From the NCBI GenBank assembly GCA_037976565.1, contig CP137672.1, positions 22,282,335-22,346,334 on the forward strand: DNA of 64,000 bases, given 5' to 3'. The notes under the pieces were generated by a model. It ran no database searches. It saw nothing but the letters and a program-made list of their open reading frames with translations, and was not told the origin of the DNA. Source of the stretch: Mesocentrotus franciscanus (lineage: Eukaryota; Echinodermata; Echinoidea; Camarodonta; Strongylocentrotidae). Below, in pieces: positions 11,046 through 22,109 of the stretch; position 1 is the stretch's first letter, and each line of letters begins with the position of its first letter. A program made the translations under genes and the position numbers.

Positions 11046-12060
11046 CTGATGCAAATCAACGAAACGTTTCTTGAAATATAATTCATGTATAGTTGTGTTT
11101 GTACAGAATGAAACACATTTGAACTTAGTCACATAAAAAAGGGTTACTTCTCGACATGTATCATGAAACTACAAGTAATTAAATACATATTGTCATTCAT
11201 ATCAAAGACTTACTGTCACTCCAAGTATATTGGCCATCCTCTTCCTCCACTGGGTCCTGTTAGCTCGAGTCAATCATGATGCATCTACCGGTATATGCTA
11301 TCCATAATATAATTTGAATATTACCCAGAGTGAAAAGGCTCTAGGAGAACACTGGAAATTAATGATATTTTAGTGTACAACAAATGGGAGAGTTTTCAGG
11401 GAATACGTCACAATCGAATGACTAGTTCGCCAATTTGAGATTCCCATATATAGTGATTACAACTTTTTGAAAATCATAACCTTTTTATTCTTCGTCTAAT
11501 TTCCGTCAAACTTTCACCAATCTACTTCTATAATTTTTCTACTTTCCCTCAGAGCAACTTTCTGTTTTTAAACCCCAATTCCACATAAAATAACATAATT
11601 CTGGAAAAATCTGAAGCTGCATGCTCACAGCTCAATCTGTACGTAACAAGAGGTGCATCACTCTACCAATAACACAGTGACCAATGCCCCAATATATACA
11701 TGACATTTCTTCATGTGGACAACTTGAACCCAGGGGTCGGACAGGTCAGGAGTAATCTAAACATTGCCCTAACAGAAGTGCCCATGGAATACATACACAC
11801 AGTATATGGTACATGTACATTGCGAATAGGCATATAGTGTTGCACAAGCATGCAAGCCCATCAGGTCATCTTAAAGGGGCAAATACAATATAAACAGAAA
11901 TAATCATTAATGTACAAGTAGGTTATTTTGCAGCTACAGACATCTATGTTCATACATTCAGTAGACAATTCCTTTCCAAGTTTCATGATACATGTCGAGA
12001 AGTAACCCTTTTTTTATGTGACTAAGTTCAACTGTATTTCATTCTGTACAAACACAACTA

Positions 12061-12265
12061 CGTGCAGTCAAACCTGTCTATATATAGCGACCGCCCAAGG
12101 GAAACACAAAAAGTGGTCTTTGAAGACAGGTGGTCTTTGTAGACAGGTTCCTTTAGCTAGTACATGTTTAAATGACAAACCATTTTCAAGGAAACAACAA
12201 ATGTGGTCTTTGTAGACAGGTGGTCCTTGTAGACAGGTGGTCACTAAAGCAGGTTCGACTGTATT
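12061..12265. mobile_element. Short MITE inserted in the right foldback arm
   Basis: The ends contain CAGTCAAACCTG (12065) and CAGGTTCGACTG (ending 12261), flanked by TA on both sides. Inside are repeats of gtggtctttgtagacaggt. The left foldback arm lacks the insertion (ttcatgtatagttgtg), so it is an empty site and proves insertion after the arms formed. TA flanks and CAGT ends fit a Tc1/mariner or pogo-type MITE. Confidence 0.78.
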
Positions 12266-12311
12266 TACATGAATTATATTTCAAAAAACGTTTCGTGTGA
12301 TTTGTATCAGT

Positions 12312-13095
12312 ATGTGGCGATCAACAAGCCTTGGACAGATCAAGGTGTGGCAATCGACAAACCTTGGAAAGAGTAAAGTGTGGTGATCGATGAACCTTGG
12401 TAAGAGTGAAGTGTGGCGATCGACGAACCTTGGTAAGAGTAAATTGTGGCGATCGACGAATCTTGGTAAGATCAGGTGTGGCAATCGACAAACCTTGGAG
12501 AGAGTAAAGTGTGGCGATCGACGAACCTTGGTGAGAGTAAAGTGTGGCGATCGACGAACCTTGGAAAGAGTCAAGTGTGGCGATCGCCGAACCTTGGTAA
12601 GAGTAAAGTGTGGCGATCAACGAACCTTGGTATGCGTAAAGTGTGGCGATCCACAAACCTTGGACAGATCAAGGTGTGGCAATCGATAAGCCTTGGAAAG
12701 AATAAAGTGTGGCGATCGACGAACGTTGGTAAAAATAAAGTGTGGCGATCCACAAACCTTGGACAGATCAAGGTGTGGCAATCCACAAGCCTTGGAAAGA
12801 ATAAAGTGTGGCGATCGACGAACGTTGGTAAGAATAAAGTGTGGCGATCGACGAACCTTGGTAAGAGTAAAGTGTGGCGACCAACGAACCTTGGTAAGAG
12901 TAAAAAATGTGGCGATCGACAAACCTTGGTAAGAATAAAGTGTGGCGATCCACGAAACTTGGTAAGAGTAAAGTGTGGCGATCGAAGAACCTTGGTAAGA
13001 GTAAAAAGTGTGGCGATCGACAAACCTTGGTAAGAGTAAAGTGTGGCGATCGACGAAACTTGGTAAGAATAAAGTGTGGCAATCGACGAACCTTT
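12312..13095. repeat. 33-bp tandem array, right arm (about 24 units)
   Basis: Inverted relative to the left array and about twice as long. Unit consensus is gtgtggcgatcgacgaacct plus tggtaagagtaaa. Units with the cagatcaag spacer variant recur as paired blocks at 12665 and 12765, evidence of block duplication. Confidence 0.9.
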
Positions 13096-13990
13096 GCTGG
13101 ATACTTGCAAGAAAATTGTTCTATTACGACAAAGGTGAGGACCAATATTTTCTGTAACCCATGAAATTTGGTTCTATTTGAGTGAAAAGTAATATTTCAG
13201 ACGATCTAGAAACGGTCCATTTTTTTAGACTTTTTCGGAAAGTCTACTTTTTTGGAATGGGTTAGTAGTATTAAGGAGCAGCAATAGCGAACAATTGTCG
13301 CTAAAATTCAGAAATTGTTGCTTAGATTGCTTTTCCACTAAAAATTAACATGAGACATCAAGCTACATAGAACTATGATCGACAAACATGATATTGTTTT
13401 GAAAACAGTCAGAAAACATTGGAGGTAGAATGAATAAGAGATAATGTGGTCATGTAAACAAGTGCATTATGTCCATGTTAATCCCCTAGTACCAAAATCA
13501 TGATTGTATTCTCTACTTATTTCTCCTATATAATTTATTTCAATTTAAAATAGAAATTCTAATGTTTCTTCTTTTCGCTTGCTAATATTTCAGCAACGAA
13601 TTGACAGTTTTGGTAGACATCTTGGATGTATCATAGCAATAAATTCTTGGCACATGACGTACTGTGTATACGATAATTATGTTAAGAAGAAGAAGCATAC
13701 AAATAACTATAAGAATAATAACAATATCAAATAATCACTATAATAATGATTATAATTACGATATTTACTATAATAATAAATATAAAAATTATAATCATAA
13801 TGATTATTATGATACTGCTGATATTACTACTACTACTACTATTTCTACTACTACTTCCACTACTACTATGAAGAAGTAAATGAAGAAGAAGGGGTAGGAA
13901 ATGAATCATTTCAGCGATATTAGTGATTATATTGTCAATGATTGAGGGATACACATACACATTACATATTCCTATAAATTATTGATTAAA
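13096..13990. other. AT-rich stretch with low-complexity AAT/ATT/ACT tract
   Basis: No gene is recognised. From 13680 to 13870 the sequence is a degenerate AAT/ATT/TAT tract ending in (ACT)n. A small hairpin tagactttttcggaaagtcta lies near 13228. Confidence 0.6.
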
Positions 13991-14012
13991 AAAAATTGAC
14001 CCACCAGGGTCA

Positions 14013-14077
14013 TTGACCCACCAGGAATCGAACGTGGGTCGCCGAAATGGGAGGCAAGTGCTATGACCACTATACCA
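14013..14077 (-). pseudogene. tRNA-like relic 1
   Basis: On the minus strand the sequence reads tggtatagtggtcatagcac, a D-arm-like A box. It continues through an anticodon-arm-like region and cgttcgattcctgg (B box and T loop), then a T-run like a Pol III terminator. The 5' acceptor strand does not pair with the 3' gggtcaa, so it is not a functional tRNA. Two further copies lie at 16006 and 16401. Confidence 0.6.
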
Positions 14078-15300
14078 AAATAATCTACATAGACATTACA
14101 CGTGAACGGAAAATGGAATTCTCAAATCCCACTTTGCAAGTGAAATATGAGCATGATCCCGGCATCTGATCGAAAAATAAAGGGCACATTTGTGATAGCT
14201 TATTGTCTCAGCTACAACATACTCGAAGCTCAGTGAAAACGAAACTAAAACGACGGAGATATTGCTCGCGAAAGACGGGAATGTAGAATCCAGTTTTGAA
14301 AACAGTCATGTCACGTAGAGAATACACGCAAAATGTGAAAAATTGACATGCCTCCTTTAATCGCAAAAATACGCCATGATGCCTTTGTCAAAATGAAAAA
14401 TCGTGGCGACTAAATTTGTAGAAAATTGTCTCAGCTAGAACATATCAAAATTTGGAAGAAAATCAATCAATATTTACAGAGATACAATCAATGTTCCATA
14501 AATATGCTGACATATGCAAATTCGTATTTTGAGTTTCAAGGCCATTATGATGATGTCACGATATACTTAATGGCCAAATGAGACATGAAATCATATCTCC
14601 GACTCATACTCTATCCAAATATGGAAAAAATTGGGGATCCCGGTGCATCCCAAAGTGCTATAATGGAATTTTTATAGGCATGTTTTTGCCCATATATGCT
14701 ATGTATTACAACAGCTCGCGCGCACGGACATTATCTTGAATGAACGCTCATTCCGTTATTAATGGTCATAAAGAGATAAACATGGTATCAAATTGTTTGG
14801 AAAAAATAAGAAATATCATGAAAGAAAAAAAAATGGCGATTCTATGCTGTGTGATGGCGTTACGCACGAAAACGCGCGCGCATGCGCGTGTGCGCGATTT
14901 TTTGACAAATGCTTAAATTGGCCTAAAACCAATGCAAAATGAATTTGAGACGATTTGGAGCATTTTGAAATTTTGCGCGCGCACTGACGCGCGGACGTAC
15001 GCGTACGCGCGCATTTATTGACCTGAAATTGACCGGACGGATATTGACCTTGATCATGATAAATATGAATGAGAAACAACTTTTCGTTATGAAGATATGA
15101 TCATGAGTAGATTTTCAGAAAATTTCACAAAATGGCGCCTAGATGACGTCATCAGTCAAGGTCAAGGTTGAAAACCTTATTTTGCTTTGTCCATATGCCT
15201 ATACATATGTGTGCCAACTTTCAAGGTATTTGATTGAGCCATTGTTAAGTTTTCTTGCTAACAAAAAAGTGGGTGGAAATAAGAAAAATAAACTAGACAT
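14013..15300. repeat. Large direct duplication, copy 1 (partner 16401-17640)
   Basis: A block of about 1.25 kb is repeated 2.39 kb downstream in the same orientation. It starts with a tRNA-like relic (minus strand) and continues through shared words such as cccactttgcaagtgaaata, ggagatattgctcgcgaaag and atctccgactcata. A hyper-CpG patch of cgcgcgcgcatgcgcgtg type near 14870 is shared, as is an end with gtcatcagtcaaggtcaagg. Copies differ by scattered substitutions and short indels. No coding frame survives through the block. Confidence 0.85.
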
Positions 15301-16005
15301 GTAATACTTGTTAATAACAAGTATAGGTGGGCTGTTCCTATTAGTGAGATAGTGATCGGTGAAATGTTTGACCTTTGACCCTATTTTACATACTAAGTAG
15401 TTAAGATAACATTGGCATGATTTGACCCTATTTTTTGGAATAATCCTCTAATTCATGTCAATTAGTATGCCAAATTTCAAGTCTATACAATGCATGGTTT
15501 TAGAGAAACCATGTACAGTATATTTGACCTTTGACCTTAAAATCTAAATAACAATGAAATATGCATATTCGTGATTTTGTGATTTTATATGAAATATTTT
15601 TTCTTACCTATCAACAGGCAACATTTCAAGTCGTTTGCGACCAATATACCAAAATACTTCACCTAGACATTACACGTACAGTAAAAGGAAAATAGGATTC
15701 TCAAATCACATTTTGTAGTCAAAATATCACCACGATCTCATTATCTGACTGAAAAATAAATGTCACCTTTGTGTAGAGAATCGTCTCAGCTACAACATAT
15801 CCGAAGCTGGCAGAAAATCGAGCAAAAATAATCGAGATATTGCTTTAATAATGAAGACTGGAATGTAGAATGAAGATTTCAGAAAAAGTCACCTCCCATA
15901 GAGAATACACGTAAAATTAGGCATTTTATTACATTGTTTGTGATTGTATGTGATAATATGTTATAATAGTCGAAGAAGATCATAAAAAAATAAAAATAAA
16001 AAAAA
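15301..16005. other. Spacer between duplicated blocks, itself repeat-like
   Basis: No gene is seen. It contains diverged pieces of the same family (cattacacgtacagtaaaag, cgtctcagctacaacatatc) and tgacctttgacc motifs, so it looks like an older, more degraded copy of the duplicated block. Confidence 0.55.
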
Positions 16006-16070
16006 TAACCCACCAGGAATCGAACGTGGGTCGCCGGAATGGGAGGCAAGTGCTATGACCACTATACCAA
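16006..16070 (-). pseudogene. tRNA-like relic 2
   Basis: Same tRNA-like segment as at 14013, with cgttcgattcctggtgggtt followed by a T-rich run on the minus strand. The acceptor stem is not formed. Confidence 0.58.
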
Positions 16071-16400
16071 AATTAGAGAAACCATGTACAGTATATTTGA
16101 CCTTTGACCCTCAAATCTAAATATCAAAATGAAATATGCATTTTCTAGATTTTGTTTTTTATAAGAAATCATATCTCCGACTCATACTCTATCCAACTAT
16201 GAATAAAAAATTAATACACGACAAGGACTCAGATTTCCCATGAGGTTGTACTCAAACGATTGACATATTTCCCCATAGATATAACACGCAAAATTAGGCA
16301 TTTTATTACATTGTTTGTGATAGTATATGATAATATGTTATAATAGTCGAAGAAGATCATAAAATCAAATTCAAAACGACGGCAAAAAAAAAAAAAAAAA

Positions 16401-16467
16401 TTGACCCACCAGGAATCGAACTTGGGTCGCCGGAATGGGAGGCAAGTGCTATGACCACTATACCAAA
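16401..16467 (-). pseudogene. tRNA-like relic 3
   Basis: Third copy, with agttcgattcctggtgggtc and an 18-base T run after the 3' end on the minus strand. The acceptor stem is again unpaired. Confidence 0.6.
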
Positions 16468-17640
16468 ATAATCCCCATAGACATTACACGTGAACGGAAA
16501 ATGGAATTCTCAAATCCCACTTTGCAAGTGAAATATGAGCATGATCCCGGCATCTGATCGAAAAATAAAGGGCACATTTGTGATAGCTTATTGTCTCAGC
16601 TACAACATACTCGAAGCTCAGCGAAAACGAAACTAAAACGACGGAGATATTGCTCGCGAAAGACGGGAATGTAGAATCCAGTTTTGAAAAAAGTCATGTC
16701 CCATAGAGAATACACGCAAAATGTGAAAAATTGACATGCCTCCTTTAATCGCAAAAATACGCCATGATGCCTTTGTCAAAATGAAAAATCGTGACTACTG
16801 CATTTGTAGAGAATTGTCTCAGCTAGAACATATCAAAATTTGGAAGAAAATCAATCAATATTTACAGAGATACAATCAATTTTCCAAAAATATGCTGACG
16901 TCATAATATGCAAATTGAAATTTTGAGTTCGGAGGCCATTATGATGACGTCATGAGTTAATTGAGGGTCAAATGAGACATGAAATCATATCTCCGACTCA
17001 TAATCTATCCAAATATGAAAAAAATTGGGAGTTCTCATCCATTCTGAAGAGTTACAATGAATTTTGTATAGGCATGTTTTTGCCCATATATGCTATGTAT
17101 TACAAGAGCTCGCGCGCACGGACATGTTTCTTGAACGGACGCTCATTGCGTTATTACTGGTCAGAAAAAGGTGAAGAAGGTATCAAAAATTCGGCGATTC
17201 TATGTTGCAAAATGCCAGTACGCGCGAAAACGCGCGCGCATGTGCGTGTGCGCGTTTTTTTGCGAAATGCTTAAAATGGCCTGAAACGTATCCAAAATCA
17301 ATTTGAGACGATTTGGAGCATTTTTAATATTTGCGCGCGCGGACGAACGCATGCGCGCGCGTTTTTTGACCTGAAATTGAATGGACGGATATTGACCTTG
17401 ATCATGATAAATATGAATGAAAAATGACTTTCCGTTATGAAGATATGATCATGAGTAGATATTCAAAAAATTTACAAAATGGCGCCTAGATGACGTCATC
17501 AGTCAAGGTCAAGGTTGAAAACGTTATTTTGCTTTGTCCATATGCCTATACAATATGTGTGCCAAATTTCAAGGCATTTGATTGAGCCATTTTCAAATTA
17601 TCTTGCTAACAATAAAGTGGGTGGAAATAAGGAAAATAAA
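16401..17640. repeat. Large direct duplication, copy 2 (partner 14013-15300)
   Basis: Second copy of the block. It keeps the CpG-rich patch (about 17215-17250) and ends where the hairpin tandem array begins. In copy 1 that position leads into a single aggtgggctgtt remnant (15324). Confidence 0.85.
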
Positions 17641-17664
17641 TAAAGAAAAATAAATAAATAAATA

Positions 17665-18024
17665 ATAAAGGCAATTCTAACGAAAACATAAGGTGGTCTG
17701 TATAATATACAGCCCACCTAATAAAGAATAATAAATAAATAAATAAAAATAATAAAGGCAATTCTAACGAAAACATAAGGTGGTCTGTATTATATACAGC
17801 CCACCTAATAAATAAATAATAAATAAAGGCAATTTTAACAAAAACGTAAGGTGGTCTGTATTATATACAGCCCACCTGATAATAAATAAATAAATAATAA
17901 TTAAGGCAATTCTAACGAAAACATAAGGTGGTCTGTATTATATACAGCCCACCTAATAAAGAATAAATAATAAAGGCAATTCTAACAAAAACATAAGGTG
18001 GTCTGTATTATATACAGCCCACCT
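17665..18024. repeat. Five tandem hairpin units
   Basis: Five units of 71-87 bp each consist of an AATAAA-rich linker, ggcaattctaacgaaaacat and a hairpin AGGTGGTCTGTA-TTATA-TACAGCCCACCT. The hairpins start at 17691, 17778, 17849, 17925 and 17996. The stem has one T-C mismatch that is kept in every unit. The array sits at the end of the duplicated block and resembles the 3'-terminal structure of a mobile element. Confidence 0.85.
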
Positions 18025-18055
18025 GAAAAACACCATAAACGTTCTTTCACTATGG

Positions 18056-18560
18056 CCATTTGGTCCAGTTAAAATGAACAGCATGAAGGGTTCTCTTGGT
18101 ACTTTATGATATGCCTTGACCAAACAACATTAAAACACAACACCATAACTGTTCTCAAAGCAGTACGCCTACCTACCATGTTCATGGTTCTTTGCAAGAT
18201 TGGTAGATAGTCAAAACACAACAAAATGAAAGTCCTAATAACCCGTTGAAGACTAGTCCTGATTATACTCCGGCTGGGGTCTACGGGAAATGTGTGTTAT
18301 AGCAAAATAAGCTCGTCTTCAACGGGTCAATTCTTCTTGAACTAACTTGTTCCAATAACATATACCGTAAAGTAAACGAATTGAAGGTTCTCTTGGTTCT
18401 TCATAATATGCCTTGGACCAATAACATTAAAACACAACACCATATTAAACCCATTTGATCCGAATAAAACATATGGCATGAAGGTTCTCTTGGATCTTCA
18501 CGATACATGTATATCCTTGGGTCCAACATCATTAAAACACACCACCCTTAATGTTCTTTT
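18056..18560. repeat. Degenerate tandem repeat of about 100 bp
   Basis: Three clear units share the order atgaaggttctcttgg, atatgccttg, caacattaaaacac and aacaccat (18085, 18385, 18475), with a weak fourth near 19205. A small MITE (18241-18327) interrupts it. It lies on the 3' side of the minus-strand HECT-like gene. Whether it is transcribed is unknown. Confidence 0.6.
18241..18327. mobile_element. 87-bp MITE
   Basis: Perfect 13-bp inverted ends ACCCGTTGAAGAC (18241-18253) and GTCTTCAACGGGT (18315-18327). The interior contains nothing recognisable. Target duplication unclear. Confidence 0.65.
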
Positions 18561-20264
18561 CATGTCACTTCATAAACCAACTTAATCCAATATCCTTTAA
18601 CACCGGGGGGTGGTACACGCCTAGTAAGGTATACACAGGAGTGTGACACTCTAATGGGTGACTTTTTGGCCCAAAAATTATACTAGATATTTTTGCCCAT
18701 TTTGTCGATAAATTTCACAAAAGGTAATTATTCTTAATAAAACCCTAATAATGGGTTCCCTTCTCCGCCAAAATGAACCTTAAAAATGGGTTGGGTTTTG
18801 CGGCTTCAGCGGCACACTCCCATCAGAACCAAATCTGAGCCCCCTTGGGTTTTAACATCATATTATGACTGTTCTGTGTATCTTTGTGGAATTCCTGGGT
18901 CTAATATGATTTAAACTCAAAACAGTGAACCAAAATTCACTTGTTAATTAAACAAAGATGGGTTCTCTTCTATAGAAACATCATGTTAAAAAAAGCCCAT
19001 TTATACAATGACAACAAGGGAAAATCTTGACAAGAAGAGCCAATATCAAAACAAAGTGCAAACTGCAAAGTGTATCAAAATGTACAAAGTATTTGGCATA
19101 TTATAGTCATTGAATTTAACAACATCATTGTACAAAAACATTGATATTCTACAGTCTCTTGAACTCTCTTCATGAACCAAATTGGTCCTACATTAATCTA
19201 ATACAAAATGAAGGTTCTCTTTAAGTGCTTTGAACATGATATGCCTTGTATGTATGTACCTTTTAACAACAGATCATTATAATTATAGGGTAGAATACCT
19301 CATTTCGATTACTAAAGAGTGAATTGACATAAAATCTACCTTTTTAAATTGGGGATTTATTGCTGCACATACTTCTTTCTTTGGATTAGTTTTCAATTTT
19401 GTCTCTTTCTGATGTCAAATACCATTTTGATAAATTTGAGCTCATTATTAAAAGGAAAATTGAATAATGTACATACATCTATATTCATCCAATCGAAGCA
19501 TATTCGGAGCAAGAAAAAAAATGCAGCGGGAAGTGGTTGTCTCTATGGTAATGTTAGTGAACAGATTTTCCAAAAGTGACACAGAAGATTTGTTCACCTT
19601 TCACAAAAATCATCTTTGCCCACCAGAGAGTGAATGTAATGGCAAAATGAGATCATCACTGTATCACGCACACCCAAATTTATCTGAAATGGTGAAATAC
19701 GTTTATACATTTGGTACCAAAGTTACTTGGGAAACCATTTCCTGAGAGAACACTTTTGTGATACACTAAATACCAGATTGATTTCTGCATATTAATTCAT
19801 TCAATATAATTTGTTGGTGTTTGAACACCATATCTGAAGCATGAAGATGTTTAATACTAAACCTTTGCAAATATGCACAATTGCTATCAGTGCCATATGT
19901 CTCACACCTACAAATTTCAAGCTAATTAATAAATGTAAACAATGAGAGAAGACAGCCTACTTTCATCTTCATAAAGCAATGAGTTGTTCTAAGGAAGTTT
20001 AATAAAGGACAAAAATAAAGGGTTTTCTGCAAAATGTAATCAGGTATTGTTATGTTTATGCTGCATATTTAATTAATGATGTATGCTGCATACGGGAAGT
20101 CAACTTTGAACTTGGGTAAGCCTTCACGTTTCTCAAAGCCACTACACATGTTAAGATTATTTGACAGTTTCCTGCATTAATTTATGATATAAAGCAACAA
20201 AATTCAAGATTAAACTTGAAACTGTGCAGTACCCTGTAGGAAATGTACGTGTAACCAGTAGCCA
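18561..20264. other. Non-coding stretch downstream of the HECT-like gene
   Basis: No second gene is recognised. It may include the 3' UTR of the minus-strand HECT-like gene; a candidate AATAAA (minus strand) lies at 19356-19361, about 900 bp after the stop codon. The part near 18604 (ccggggggtggtacacg) looks like the border of a dispersed element. Confidence 0.4.
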
Positions 20265-22109
20265 TTAACCAAAATCAAAGTTCAAATATCCTGATGCTAA
20301 TACACAATCCCACTCTTGGCGAGATTCCCGGTAACTTCCATAGGTACTTGGAAGTTCAAGAGTAGGCCCACATGTATGTGCCACTGGTCGCCTGCCTGCA
20401 ACTTCTAGAGACGTGAATTGAACCATTATTTTGGAAACGCTCATCACTTCAGATCCTGTCAGGAAATGCATTAATTTTTTCAATCCTTTCTTGTCTTGCC
20501 CTTTAATGTACTGCATGAGGAAACGCACCGAGTTTGACTCTTCCTGGTTGGATGGAATAGCTGAAAAGCTCTCACAGACTTTCTTTGTTGTAGGTTTGAG
20601 CTCTTGGTATATGCTGAGAACTACCGAGTGGGTTGGAAGCTTGCTTAACAACTGAGGAGTCACAACTTCCCTCATACACTGCATCGCATAGCTTCCGTTC
20701 TGGATGATGACCTTGTGCGCCAACTGGAACATAAGTGCTGATGATTCCCCTTCTTTTGGTATGGTATGCCCACCTTCTCGGTCAAGGAGGTCAACGAGTG
20801 CTTCATGCTCTTCCTCTGTTGTTTTTCCAGACAGTGCAGACTGAACACAAGCTCGATCTCCATCATTTAGGTAAAGCTTGAAAGACTCCATCAAAGTGTC
20901 AGGCAGGACTGCATCTTTACCAAATAGCATGCCAATGACGAAAGCTGGTGCCATTCTAAGAGGGAAATTTTTGTGGCCTATGAATCCTTTCACAAGGATT
21001 CTTCCAACGGCTTTCTACTCTTCTGGCCCTAGTTCTGGGCACAAACCTGGAACTCTGAAATCTTCCCCATCAGCATACATTTCAAAAAATTGTTTCCAAA
21101 AGATTGTGTAAACATCTCTCGACACTCCTTCTGCATCAATTCCAAGTTCGTCCACAAACTCGAATTTTAGAGGGGATGTCATCATATCAGGTGCTTTGAA
21201 AATACAAAGGAGTTCAGTTATAACCATGCATCTGTGCAGCTTTACCAATGAATGCTTTTCCAACTCTTCTCCCAGAATTTGTAGACCTTGTGTTAATTAG
21301 TAGTGGTTCCTCAATAGCAAGACCTTCAGTTCTTGAGGGTGGAGCATTGCTAGTGCTCGGTTGCTCATGATCAGACTCCATTTTCTGCTTCTCTTCTGGT
21401 TGTGGCACTAATTCAAAGACGGTTAGATCAATTACTGACTCAATGGCAGTAAGGCTAATACCTGTTTCCGGAGTCAACGGAATCATTGGTAATGTTTCAT
21501 CCAAGTCCTCATCTGCCTCATCAGGATAGAATGAGATGTCTTCGTTAGTGTCATTGGATGTCTTTTGACTCTTTCCCTTCTTCTTTGAGCAAATATATAT
21601 CCGCAACATTTTTACTTCTGTCTCTAGGTACAGATCTTCTACATTACCCTCGGAAAATAGCTTTCCTCGAAAATCTTCCACATGGAAATAGAAATCATCC
21701 ACATGACCTCTGAATGACATATTATCTGGAAAGAAAAGTCTCCTCCCCTCCTTGATGACATCGCCAGCTGTTGCATTTTCCCCAACTTTAGATGCCTCGT
21801 TCCGCCACCCTTAGATGTTCGAATCTGCTTGTACTCCATACTGGCCACATCAAAGTCTTTCCACCCTATCTCCACCCTCCTTTCCTCTTTTTCTGCATTC
21901 CTGTTACCAATATTTTTCTTCTGAGATTTCTTGATCTTAATTTTTAATCTGTCTACCATTGATGGCTTTGCTGCTTTTGGTGAACTAGTAGAGCATGATG
22001 GCCCTGATTCACACTTGCAAAATGTTACCACTGCTACCCGGTCTCCATATGCTGGGATGTACTCGGCAAGTTTGTTATCATCAAGCAATGGGATTATTTC
22101 CACATCAAC
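20265..22109 (-). pseudogene. SAM-like/HECT protein gene (G2E3-like family), long 3' exon, disrupted
   Basis: The exon starts after a splice acceptor (ttcttattag) at 22109 with VDVEIIPLLDDNKLAEYIPA, the end of a SAM-like fold. A conserved family block follows (EIGWKDFD, GGGTRHLK, VGENATAGDVIKEGRRLFFP) and then an acidic linker. A HECT-type C-terminal domain ends at 20265. The HECT active-site region reads RPVAHTCGPTLELPSTY, with Cys at 20370-20372. By homology it would be a ubiquitin ligase-like protein. Three lesions are visible. There is a frame change near 21790 and another near 21262-21300. There is also a TAG at 21015-21017, between GPEE and KAVGRIL, where relatives commonly have Trp. 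It is either a recent pseudogene or sequence with several indel errors. A clean exon junction and the intact active-site motif argue for recent loss. Confidence 0.78.
21015..21017 (-). other. In-frame TAG stop inside the HECT region
   Basis: The codon lies between ...LCPELGPEE and KAVGRILVKGFIGHKNF. Both sides are in the same frame and continue the domain, so a single base change (TGG to TAG) is the simplest explanation. Confidence 0.8.

Larger units (their letters stand above)
10631..13095. mobile_element. Foldback element with 33-bp arrays as arms
   Basis: The left arm is an array of 33-bp units (consensus ccaaggttcgtcgatcgcca plus cactttactctta) from 10631 to 11045, then about 125 bp of unique sequence to 11175. 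The right arm is the reverse complement: unique part 11975-12310, then the array 12312-13095. The unique parts match closely (tagttgtgtttgtacagaat, gggttacttctcgacatgta). The loop 11176-11974 is single copy apart from a dispersed repeat shared with 44325-45905. The element ends are AAAGGTTCGTCGATC and its complement. No transposase was found and no clear target duplication. Because 33 is divisible by three, long open frames occur on both strands; they are artefacts. Confidence 0.82.

Noticed and set aside
10631..13095. Regular 33-bp repeats that might suggest a CRISPR array
   Set aside because: Units are directly adjacent without unique spacers, arranged as inverted arms in an animal genome.
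10621..13110. Several overlapping open frames of 65-185 codons on both strands with repeats such as VWRSTNLGKSK or FVDRHTLLLPR
   Set aside because: They follow from a 33-bp tandem repeat, which keeps frames open on both strands. No start context, conservation signal or known domain.
14013..16470. Functional tRNA genes
   Set aside because: The 5' acceptor strand does not pair with the 3' end and the anticodon arm is irregular in all three copies.
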